Shown here: positions 54,036 to 61,928 of the stretch, piece by piece
Position numbering within the stretch: the first letter of the stretch is position 1
Layout: each line of letters opens with the position of its first letter
Assembly (NCBI GenBank): GCA_030684395.1
Contig: JAUXTT010000010.1
Coordinates: forward strand, 1 to 64,000
DNA from: Bacteroidota bacterium
GTDB taxonomy: Bacteria; Bacteroidota; Bacteroidia; B-17B0; Aurantibacillaceae
Length of the DNA: 64,000 nt
Direction of reading: 5' to 3'
The notes under the pieces: model-generated
What the model was told of the DNA's origin: nothing
Database searches by the model: none
Seen by the model: the letters and a program-made list of their open reading frames with translations, nothing else
Position numbers and translations under genes: made by a program

Positions 54036-54527
54036 ATGAACAATAATTTATTATTTGATTTTACTGTTGATAAGGCAGCGAAAACGGTTTTCATAACAAG
54101 AGAATTTGATGCTGACCTTTCGCTCGTATGGGATGCATTTACCAAAGCAGAAATCCTTGATCAATGGGTGGCACCTAAACCTTTTATATCAAAAACAAAA
54201 TTTCAGGATTTTAAAGTTGGTGGGCGAAGATTTTATGCAATGGTAAGTCCGGAAGGACATGAGCGTTGGGCAGTCCAGAAATACACTTCCATTAGCCCCA
54301 AAACCAACTTCAAACTATTTAATGCTTTTTCAGACAAAGATGAAAATCTTCAATTACCGGGTTCTGATTGGGATTACACCTTCAGCGAACAAAAAGGAAC
54401 AACAAAAGTGAGTATTATTATTTATAATGAATCGCTTGCCCGTATGGAGAAAATGATTGAAATGGGCTTCACAGAAGGATTTAAAATGTCAATGGACAAT
54501 TTGGACAAATTGTTGGCGCCCCGATAG
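54036..54527 (+). CDS. SRPBCC (AHSA1-like) protein, paralogue of 53448
   Basis: 163 aa, about the same layout: [40 protein letters not shown] and [20 protein letters not shown]. It is the second AHSA1-like gene of the ArsR operon. The two were probably duplicated in place (82-bp gap). Confidence 0.9.
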   Translation: MNNNLLFDFTVDKAAKTVFITREFDADLSLVWDAFTKAEILDQWVAPKPFISKTKFQDFKVGGRRFYAMVSPEGHERWAVQKYTSISPKTNFKLFNAFSDKDENLQLPGSDWDYTFSEQKGTTKVSIIIYNESLARMEKMIEMGFTEGFKMSMDNLDKLLAPR

Positions 54528-54944
54528 CTATCGGGATTATCGCAACGATAGTAGGTATAGGTGTTGGGGTAAATGAAATTCACTGAACTGATTTCCACTT
54601 GCTTGAATCCATCAAAATCCTAATCCTCTGAAAATCATCCAAAATTTCGATATTTGCAACCTGTAGGTACATGACCAGAGAGGGAGCCGATTTTCGCTCC
54701 CTTTTTTATTTTTAAATCCTTTATGTTGCACGTCTACCAAGCTAATCAGGGGCCAAGCACAAAACCTGTGATATACTGAGAGCTTTTCCGGGATCTGAAA
54801 ACTACACCGATGAAATGGCTAAGGAAACTATTACAAGCCTTGAAACGTTATCAATTCTATTTTATGAACTACATCAAAAATCGTTTCTGGAAAAGGAAAG
54901 AATAAAAGTGCTAACAACAAAAAAGGACATTAGAGTAAATCTAA
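54528..54944. other. Spacer with repeat B copy 3, terminator and a possible gene remnant
   Basis: Repeat B (54620-54680, CTAATCCTCTGAAAATCATC then CAACCTGTAGGTACATGACC) is followed by a hairpin, GGGAGC...GCTCCC with TTTTTT (54682-54706). From 54746 an open frame without a good start continues into the next gene. Confidence 0.5.
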
Positions 54945-55003
54945 CTATTGGGGCTTCTTTACTAACTCAACTATTTTATTGTATAATAATTTTTCGTCAA
55001 TAG
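54746..55003 (+). pseudogene. Possible truncated gene remnant
   Basis: An open frame of about 85 codons begins right after a stop with no start codon near (ATG only at 54815). It reads plausibly (FPGSENYTDEMAKETITSLE, TLSILFYELHQKSFLEKERI), but runs antisense into the kinase gene. It could be the 3' end of a lost gene or a chance frame. Confidence 0.3.
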
Positions 55004-56534
55004 GTTTTGCGATGTGATCATTCATTCCAACAGCTTTGCATTCTGCTAAATCGTCAGCCGTAACATCGGCAGTTAAAGCAATGATGGGAATTTTTGAATT
55101 CATTTTGTTACGAATATGGTCAGTAGCTTCAAACCCATTCATTTCGGGCATTTGCAAGTCCATTAAAATAATATCGTAGGATTTAGTTTGTAATTTTTCA
55201 AGGGCTTCTTTTCCATTGTCAGCAATGTCTCGTTCGAAGCCGAAATCATCCAATATGATTTTCATAAGCAATTGATTGAGGGCAACATCTTCAACCACCA
55301 ATACTTTTATTTTTTTAATTTCAGTATCCAATTTAACTATATCCGACTCTAATTCAATCTCAGTTTTTGTTTTTTGAAAACTTAATATAAAACTAAATGT
55401 GGAGCCTTCGTTTATTTTACTTTTTACATTAATAGTTCCACCTTGTCGTTCTACTAATTGTTTAACAATGGCAAGCCCTAATCCAGTTCCTCCAAATAAT
55501 CTCGCAGTACTACTGGTTGCTTGCTGAAAGTTTTCAAAAATAGTTGAAATCATGTTTTCCGCTAAACCAATACCGGTATCCGAAACTGCAAATTCAATAG
55601 TTACCTTCTCTTCATCTTCATTAAGCAAGCGAACACTAACAATTATTTCCCCTTTCGTTGTAAATTTTATCGCATTACTTACTAAATTCAAAATTATTTG
55701 GTTCAAACGCACCGAATCTCCAAGTAATACTTTAGGAATTGTGCTATCGTATTTTCGAATTAGCTCTAAATTCTTTTCCTTAAACTTTAAATCAAATAAA
55801 TTAAGCATAGCTGAAATATCCGACTTCATATTGAACGCAGTTTGCTCAAATGTCATTTTACCTGCATCAACTTTTGCCAAATCGAGTATGTCGTTAATAA
55901 GCACAAGCAATGAATCGCTACTAGTTTTTATGGCAGAAACATATTCTTTTTGTTTTTCAGTCAAATCTGTTTTTAACACCACTTTTGAAAATCCGATAAT
56001 CGCTGTCATAGGCGTTCGAATTTCGTGACTCATATTTGATAAAAATTGCTGTTTCGCTTTCATTGCACTTTCGGCTTTTTCTTGTGCCACCAATGCGATT
56101 TCTGTAGCAAGCTCCGCAAGAACTCTTGCCTCTGTCAATTCCCTTTCAATCCTTTTTTGATAACTAACATCTCGAATAGCGGCTAATACGAATACGCCTT
56201 CTTCTATTTCTAATTTATTGAGACTAATTGATACAGGAAATTCGCCACCATCTTTTCGCTGTGCAAATAAATCCCTCCCCGGTGCTCCCATTGGACGGGG
56301 TGCGGGGTTCTCCCAAAAGTTCTTTCTGTGAGCATGATGGGTATTTCTGTGGTGAGAAGGCATTAGTTTTTCTACCTCTTCTCCAACTATTTCTTCTTTT
56401 TTGTAACCAAATAGCGTTTCTGTCTGAGAATTCACAATTTGAATAATTCCATTATTATTTACAATTACAATGGCATCAGGTAGGGATTCCAGAAACCCAC
56501 CAAATCTATCCTCAATTTTTTTTATTGTTTCCAT
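54945..56534 (-). CDS. Hybrid histidine kinase (PAS-HisKA-HATPase-REC)
   Basis: 529 aa. It has an N-terminal PAS (SLPDAIVIVNNNGIIQIVNS, ending FAQRKDGGEFPVSISLNKLE) with an unusual His-rich stretch (HHRNTHHAHRKNFW), a FixL-like position where haem PAS domains bind iron. Then HisKA (SNMSHEIRTPMTAIIGFSKV), HATPase (LNLVSNAIKFTTKGEI, DTGIGL, FGGTGLGLAIVKQL) and a C-terminal receiver (VLVVEDVALNQLLMKII, ILMDLQMPEMNG). It is a soluble sensor with a C-terminal receiver for intramolecular phosphotransfer. Confidence 0.93.
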   Translation of the reverse strand: METIKKIEDRFGGFLESLPDAIVIVNNNGIIQIVNSQTETLFGYKKEEIVGEEVEKLMPSHHRNTHHAHRKNFWENPAPRPMGAPGRDLFAQRKDGGEFPVSISLNKLEIEEGVFVLAAIRDVSYQKRIERELTEARVLAELATEIALVAQEKAESAMKAKQQFLSNMSHEIRTPMTAIIGFSKVVLKTDLTEKQKEYVSAIKTSSDSLLVLINDILDLAKVDAGKMTFEQTAFNMKSDISAMLNLFDLKFKEKNLELIRKYDSTIPKVLLGDSVRLNQIILNLVSNAIKFTTKGEIIVSVRLLNEDEEKVTIEFAVSDTGIGLAENMISTIFENFQQATSSTARLFGGTGLGLAIVKQLVERQGGTINVKSKINEGSTFSFILSFQKTKTEIELESDIVKLDTEIKKIKVLVVEDVALNQLLMKIILDDFGFERDIADNGKEALEKLQTKSYDIILMDLQMPEMNGFEATDHIRNKMNSKIPIIALTADVTADDLAECKAVGMNDHIAKPIDEKLLYNKIVELVKKPQ

Positions 56535-56899
56535 TCATTTTTAAGATAACAAAAAACTGCCATTATAATAAACCTATATCAAGTATAGTGATAAAAACCA
56601 TATAAAACAATGAATTTTTATTTTATAGCTCCCAAAAAAAGGTTTTTAAACTGAATTTTCTGACAATATCCTTTGGGTCATTGAGCTAAATCGTATTTAA
56701 ATAGAAAGTTATTAAAATGCTATTTTATTTGTTTTTACTGCTTCAAATCATGCCTATGATAAATGTCACACAAACATGTGATGGTAATCAGCATAAACGA
56801 ACGTATTTGAAAATACATTTGTTTTGAAATCAACTTCTCTTTCTGCTTCCAAATTTGTCTTCGAAATTTTAGCCCCTTAATTTATTAATCAATTAAAAA
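56535..56899. promoter_or_regulatory. Intergenic region with a motif shared with the region at 60,027
   Basis: No ORF. ACATGTGATGGTAATCAG (56774-56791) recurs inverted at 60027-60044 (CTGATTGCCATCATATGT) with 16 of 18 matching. The two flank the stress-gene group 56.9-59.9 kb. Confidence 0.4.
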
Positions 56900-57346
56900 A
56901 TGAAAACTAAAAAATCAATTAGAATAATGGTAGCGTCTGCTTTTCTTGCAGGTTCAATCCTAACAAGTTGCAATACTCCTACCGAAAAAGTAGATAATGC
57001 AAAAGAAAATGCAATAGAAGCAAAGAAAGACTTGGACAAAGCCAATGAAGAGTATCAAGTAGAAATTGAAAATTACAGAAAAGAAACAGCACAGAAGATT
57101 GCCGATAATGACAAAATTATCGCTGATTTTAAAACGAAAATTGAAAATGAAAAAAAAGATGTTAAAGCTGAGTATGAAAAGAAAATAAATGAACTGGAGA
57201 AGAAAAACAGTGAATTAAAAGAGAAGTTGGATGATTACAAGGCTGATGGGAAAGAAAAATGGGAAAAATTTAAAACAGAATTTAATCACGATATGGATGA
57301 GTTAGGTCAAGCATTTAAAGATTTGACAGTTAAAAATGTGAAGTAA
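56900..57346 (+). CDS. Coiled-coil lipoprotein
   Basis: 148 aa. A lipobox (SAFLAGSILTSCNTP) puts the Cys at about residue 24. The rest is nearly pure coiled coil (KVDNAKENAIEAKKDLDKAN, EKKDVKAEYEKKINELEKKN). It is like the short Bacteroidota stress lipoproteins. It starts a rightward run of stress-type genes (AraC, CsbD, Lmo0937-like, kinase). Confidence 0.85.
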   Translation: MKTKKSIRIMVASAFLAGSILTSCNTPTEKVDNAKENAIEAKKDLDKANEEYQVEIENYRKETAQKIADNDKIIADFKTKIENEKKDVKAEYEKKINELEKKNSELKEKLDDYKADGKEKWEKFKTEFNHDMDELGQAFKDLTVKNVK

Positions 57347-57381
57347 TAATCCTCAATTGAGAATTCCGAAATTAAATTGTT

Positions 57382-57984
57382 TTGAAACTATATATCAAAC
57401 ATATGGTAAGTAATCGTTGCAAAATGGCGGTGAGTGTCGAGTTGAAAAAACTTGGATTACATTTTGTCATTATTGATTTGGGTGAAGTAGATATAATGGA
57501 GGATATTTCTACAGAAGAGCGCCAACAACTTAAATCATCTTTGCTCATTTCAGGCTTGGAATTGATGGATGATACGACAAGTATAATATGTGAGAAAATA
57601 AAAAATGTGATTATTCAAATGATTCACAACGCTGATGAATTGCCGAAAATAAAGTACTCTGATTATATCAGTGAAAAGCTACATTATGATTACACATATT
57701 TGTCTAACCTATTTTCAAAAGTTAAAGGTATTACGATACAACAATTTATTCTTATCAATAGAATTGAAAAAGCAAAGGAGTTATTGAAGTATGGCGAGTT
57801 TAACCTCACGGAAATCTCACACCGATTGCAATATAGCAGTGTTGCACACCTATCCAACCAATTTAAACAAATTACAGGGTTCTCACCAACTCAATTTATG
57901 TCTTTAAAAACCAAAGAAAGAATTCCAATTGAAGAACTTGGAAATTCAAATTTAAGTATTGCTTCTTCCGCCTCAGCTGGTTAA
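57382..57984 (+). CDS. AraC-family regulator with HMA-like N-terminus
   Basis: 200 aa. The start is a TTG at 57382, chosen because family members begin (M)KLYIKNMV..RC; an ATG at 57403 would lose this. The N-terminal 60 residues (KLYIKHMVSNRCKMAVSVEL, KKLGLHFVIIDLGEVDIMED) are a small ferredoxin-like domain with a degenerate HMA site. The HTH is DYTYLSNLFSKVKGITIQQF and NLTEISHRLQYSSVAHLSNQ. It lies 35 bp after the lipoprotein. Confidence 0.85.
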   Translation: MKLYIKHMVSNRCKMAVSVELKKLGLHFVIIDLGEVDIMEDISTEERQQLKSSLLISGLELMDDTTSIICEKIKNVIIQMIHNADELPKIKYSDYISEKLHYDYTYLSNLFSKVKGITIQQFILINRIEKAKELLKYGEFNLTEISHRLQYSSVAHLSNQFKQITGFSPTQFMSLKTKERIPIEELGNSNLSIASSASAG

Positions 57985-58036
57985 TGCACTTAATAAATAA
58001 AAAACAATATAATAAATTAACTAAAAAACAAAAAAA

Positions 58037-58225
58037 ATGGAAACAAAACTAAAAATCAAAGGAAATTGGGATGAGTTAAAAGGTAAACTCAAACAAAAGT
58101 ATGCAAAACTAACTGACGATGATTTGCTCTTCGTAGAAGGAAAAGAAAATGAACTATTAGGCAGGCTTGAAAAAAAACTTGGGCAGACTAAGGAAGAAAT
58201 ACATAATGTGATTGAAAAATTATAA
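58037..58225 (+). CDS. CsbD-family stress protein
   Basis: 62 aa, CsbD-like: KIKGNWDELKGKLKQKYAKL, then TDDDLLFVEGKENELLGRLE. These small helical proteins are induced in general stress. The function is otherwise unknown. Confidence 0.92.
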   Translation: METKLKIKGNWDELKGKLKQKYAKLTDDDLLFVEGKENELLGRLEKKLGQTKEEIHNVIEKL

Positions 58226-58272
58226 TTAAAACAGTCCTTTTAGTAAAGGGATAAACACTTAAAATATTTACA

Positions 58273-58557
58273 ATGAAAAATACAGGTAAAAACAGCAAGA
58301 ATCAGGTAGTAAAAAAATCCACAGATCGTGCTGACAAAACAAAACCCGATAAGGGTGCTGACAAAACCGGAACAGATACGGATGCGGATAAAACCAAGAA
58401 CAAAATCAAAGAAAAATCACAGAGGAAAAATAAATTCGATAAGCCAAAGAGAGAAACTGATCCGGACAGAACAGGTATAGATATTAACCCTGATAAAACT
58501 AAAAAAGAGAATTCATCAATCAAAGTTCCGGTGAAAACTAATAAATCAAATAAATAA
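58273..58557 (+). CDS. Low-complexity highly charged small protein
   Basis: 94 aa, mostly Lys, Asp and Thr in short repeats (TKPDKGADKTGTDTDADKTK, KRETDPDRTGIDINPDKTKK). Probably disordered. It is flanked on both sides by small stress-type genes with short gaps (47 and 18 bp) and most likely belongs with them. Confidence 0.65.
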   Translation: MKNTGKNSKNQVVKKSTDRADKTKPDKGADKTGTDTDADKTKNKIKEKSQRKNKFDKPKRETDPDRTGIDINPDKTKKENSSIKVPVKTNKSNK

Positions 58558-58575
58558 CTTTTTAAAAACAAAATC

Positions 58576-58731
58576 ATGAGAAATCTATTATACGTCTTAG
58601 CTGTAATTATAGTTATTGCTTGGGCAATTGGCTTTATTGGGTATAGTGTTGGAGGACTAATTCACATACTTTTAGTAATAGCACTTATTTCTGTTTTGCT
58701 TGGTATTATTCAAGGAAGAAGGACAAAATAA
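58576..58731 (+). CDS. Lmo0937-like small membrane protein
   Basis: 51 aa, MRNLLYVLAVIIVIAWAIGF, then IHILLVIALISVLLGIIQG. It is the short two-TM lmo0937-type protein common in stress operons of Bacteroidota. It is too short for most gene finders; the ATG is 18 bp after the charged protein. Confidence 0.85.
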   Translation: MRNLLYVLAVIIVIAWAIGFIGYSVGGLIHILLVIALISVLLGIIQGRRTK

Positions 58732-58751
58732 ATTAGTTATTCTAATAAAAA

Positions 58752-59882
58752 ATGGAAGATGAAAAATCAAAATTGAAAGTTCCTGAAGGTCAGCACATAC
58801 TTTCAGCCGAATTTTTTAGTCAGGTTATAGATAGCTTGCCTGATTATTCAATTTTTACAGTAGATAATGACTTAAAAATTAATAGCTGGAGTTCTGGTTC
58901 CATACAATTATTTCAATATGGAGTGGAAGAAATTATGGGGAAAGATTTTGAAATAATTTTTACAGAAGAAGACAAAAAGAATGGTCTCCCGAAATCAGAA
59001 ATAGCAAAAGCGTTAAAGGAAGGTAAAGCCGCAGATAATAGGTGGCACATTCGAAAAGACGGTAGTAAATTTTATGCTTATGGTTTGGTGTACCCACTAA
59101 CTAGTGATGATGGAAAAATGAAAGGGTATGTTAAAATCCTTCGGGACTTAACCGAAAGACAGAACGCAGAGAAGTATGCAAAAGAAGCAGAAGAACTCAG
59201 CGTTCATAAACAGAGTATTCTTTTTATACTCACTCACGATTTCAGGAGCCTTTTAACAGGGGTAACAGGAACGGCTGAATACCTGAACACAAATTTTGAT
59301 AAAATGGACAAGGTTAAAGCAAAAGAAATGCTTGAACTGCTTTACACTACATCAAAAGAGGAATTAAACCTGTTAGACTATTTGGTAGATTGGGCAAGAA
59401 TAAAATATGCCGCAGAGCCATTTGCTCCAACAAAAATTGAACTCTACACCTATGTGAAAAATATTTTTGATACTCTCAATGAAAATGCAGTCGCTAATGA
59501 CATACATCTTCACAACGATATTGATGAGGATATAAATGTTTTTGCAGATGGAGACATGTTGCTTTCTGTACTCCGAAATTTAATTTCAAATGCTATAAAA
59601 TATTCAAATAAAGGAGGAAAAATTTTAGTTACCGCGAAAAGAAATGAGAACCAGATTATCATTGAAATAAAAGATAACGGAATTGGCATAACTAAAGAAA
59701 TACAGAATGAACTTTTTACTCCACAAATAACTACTATTTCAGACACTTGGAAAAAAGATAAAGAAACTGGAATAGGCTTATTATTATCTAAGGGTTTCGT
59801 AGAAATAAATGGCGGTAAAATATGGGTAGAAAGCATCGAAAATGAAGGCTCTTCATTCTATTTCACCTTGCCAATAGGTTAA
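58752..59882 (+). CDS. PAS-domain sensor histidine kinase
   Basis: 376 aa: a PAS (FSQVIDSLPDYSIFTVDNDL, ending WHIRKDGSKFYAYGLVYPLT), HisKA (ILFILTHDFRSLLTGVTGTA), and HATPase (LRNLISNAIKYSNKGGKILV, IKDNGIGI, ETGIGLLLSKGF). The phosphoacceptor box reads THDFRS rather than the usual SHELRT. No receiver. It is 20 bp after the small membrane gene, so it may sense for that stress operon. Confidence 0.92.
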   Translation: MEDEKSKLKVPEGQHILSAEFFSQVIDSLPDYSIFTVDNDLKINSWSSGSIQLFQYGVEEIMGKDFEIIFTEEDKKNGLPKSEIAKALKEGKAADNRWHIRKDGSKFYAYGLVYPLTSDDGKMKGYVKILRDLTERQNAEKYAKEAEELSVHKQSILFILTHDFRSLLTGVTGTAEYLNTNFDKMDKVKAKEMLELLYTTSKEELNLLDYLVDWARIKYAAEPFAPTKIELYTYVKNIFDTLNENAVANDIHLHNDIDEDINVFADGDMLLSVLRNLISNAIKYSNKGGKILVTAKRNENQIIIEIKDNGIGITKEIQNELFTPQITTISDTWKKDKETGIGLLLSKGFVEINGGKIWVESIENEGSSFYFTLPIG

Positions 59883-60272
59883 ACCACTTACTGTAATCGA
59901 GAATTTAACCGTAAGTAGTCAATAAAATCAAACTATTTAATTTCCCTGTTCGAACTTTTCTTTTTTGTATGCTGTCAAGGTAATTTGAATTTTTCTTTCA
60001 GAATTGATCATCATCATATGTCTTTACTGATTGCCATCATATGTGCACGAGTTGTTTTTTTTCAACTTAGAACGTAATCAATTAACTCTGGTATGACAAA
60101 TAGGTCAAACAGCAATAGTATAATAGGCTTGCAACAACTAGAAATTGAAATGTGTGAATATTGTAACTCTTTGAGAAAATTATATACTATTCCACAGCAA
60201 TATTAAATGCAATTTCACATTAAAATTAATTATCTATAAAAGTGCGGAGTCAGCACAATAATCACTGACAAA
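59883..60272. promoter_or_regulatory. Intergenic region upstream of the T9SS beta-propeller gene
   Basis: No ORF. It contains the inverted motif CTGATTGCCATCATATGT (60027-60044) and, 16 bp before, a related half-site TCATCATATGTC (60011-60022). Otherwise plain AT-rich leader. Confidence 0.4.
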
Positions 60273-61463
60273 ATGAAAATGAAAAAAATTATACCCCTTA
60301 TTACAGTATTAATTGCAATGACAATTACTACGAATGCTCAGTGGCAACAAACTAGTCTTAGCAGCGAAAACATTTACGCTCTTGCTACAGATGGAACAAA
60401 TATTTTTGCCGGAACCGGTGGTGCCGGAGTGTCTTTATCAAATAATAACGGAGGCAGTTGGTCTTCTGTGAATAATGGTTTAACAAGTACTGGCATCAGT
60501 GCACTTGCCATAAGTGGGCCAAATATTTTTGCTGGCGGATCAGGAATGTTTTTATCTAGCAATAATGGTGGGCTTTGGACTTCGATAAGTAGTGGCTTAA
60601 CAAACTCAGTCGTAAATTCATTAGCAATAAGTGGGGCAAATATCTTTGTAGGAACTGATGGTGGTGTTTTTTTATCTACCAATAATGGTGGACTTTGGAC
60701 TTCTGCCAGCAATGGCATAACAGTTAATCAGATTATTTCGTTGGCAATAAATGGTTCAACAATTTTCGCAGGCACAAGTAATGGCGGAGTATTTTCATCA
60801 AGTAATAATGGCACGCTTTGGACTGCCATGAATAATGGTCTAACTAACAACAATGTTACATCAATTGCTGTAAGTGGCTCAAATATATTCGTCGGAACTT
60901 ATGGCGGGGGTGTATTCTTTTCAAACAACAGTGGCGGGCTTTGGACTGCTGTTAACAATGGTTTGACAAATAATAATGTTAATTCAATAGCAATAAACGG
61001 AACAGATGTTATAGCGGGGACGGATAATGGGGTTTTTATTTCAAACAATAATGGAGCCAATTGGACTTCTGTAAGCACAGGGTTACCGACAAATACCCAA
61101 GTTTGGACATTAGTAATTAGCGGAACAGATATTTTTGCAGGGACTCGTTTGGGTCCATATGGAGTTTGGAAACGACCTTTATCGGAGATACTAACTGGAA
61201 TAAACGAATTAAGCAATAAAAACTCATCATTCAAGCTGTATCCTAATCCCGCTTCTGATGTTATTACTTTGAGTATCAACAAATCAAATAACTATGCCTT
61301 AGCATTAAATATTTATAATGTTACGGGTGAATTAATTCGTTCCGAACCACTTCAAAAAGATCAGCTTCAAATAAATATGGAAGGGTTAAATAATGGCGTT
61401 TATTTAATTGAAATAAAATCAAAAGAATCGACTTCAAAACAAAAACTTATTATTCAAAGGTAG
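60273..61463 (+). CDS. Secreted beta-propeller (BNR/sortilin-like repeat) protein with T9SS type A tail
   Basis: 396 aa. Signal peptide (IIPLITVLIAMTITTNAQ). At least six repeats of about 42 residues with an NNGG-W core (LSNNNGGSWSSVNNGLTSTG, IFAGTSNGGVFSSSNNGTLW). They fold as propeller blades. The end (FKLYPNPASDVITLSINKSN ... YLIEIKSKESTSKQKLIIQR) is the T9SS type A sorting tail. It is an exported or cell-surface protein. Confidence 0.93.
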   Translation: MKMKKIIPLITVLIAMTITTNAQWQQTSLSSENIYALATDGTNIFAGTGGAGVSLSNNNGGSWSSVNNGLTSTGISALAISGPNIFAGGSGMFLSSNNGGLWTSISSGLTNSVVNSLAISGANIFVGTDGGVFLSTNNGGLWTSASNGITVNQIISLAINGSTIFAGTSNGGVFSSSNNGTLWTAMNNGLTNNNVTSIAVSGSNIFVGTYGGGVFFSNNSGGLWTAVNNGLTNNNVNSIAINGTDVIAGTDNGVFISNNNGANWTSVSTGLPTNTQVWTLVISGTDIFAGTRLGPYGVWKRPLSEILTGINELSNKNSSFKLYPNPASDVITLSINKSNNYALALNIYNVTGELIRSEPLQKDQLQINMEGLNNGVYLIEIKSKESTSKQKLIIQR

Positions 61464-61636
61464 GCTTACTAAAAAGGAAAAGCTTCCAGAAATTGGTGGC
61501 TTTTCTTTTCTTAAACCCTTCAACCCCCTGCTAATTCTAGCTAAATCGTTAAGTACTTCTTAACATCTGTGGTTCGATATCCATCATTTCCAAACAATAA
61601 TTTATTTGTGAATTATGCCCAAACTATCACCCTTTT

Positions 61637-61837
61637 TTAGCAGGCAATTTTAGATTTCAATTGAACTACTCTGTTGCCATTGAATTTTGCCCCGCTATCT
61701 AATAGTATATCTGCAAATAGCTCCTTAATGTTATTATTTATTTGAAGCTTGTTTAATAGGCGGCTAACAAACTCATATGTAAGATCGGTTGGCACTCTTA
61801 TTTGACATTTATTCCTACAGTACATGCAAAGTTTCAT
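61637..61837 (-). CDS. Small hypothetical protein with CXXC-like motif
   Basis: 66 aa from the ATG at 61837. The start MKLCMYCRNKCQIRV has three closely spaced Cys (CMYCRNKC), a possible metal site. The rest is helical (TYEFVSRLLNKLQINNNIKE). No family is recognised. The codon use is acceptable but the gene is small and isolated. Confidence 0.45.
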   Translation of the reverse strand: MKLCMYCRNKCQIRVPTDLTYEFVSRLLNKLQINNNIKELFADILLDSGAKFNGNRVVQLKSKIAC

Positions 61838-61928
61838 GTTTTTATAGAGTAACAAATTACAGTCTCACTTCCTGATTTAAGAAATAGTAATTAAAGTAGT
61901 TTCAAAATGTTTCAAAAGAACATTCTAC

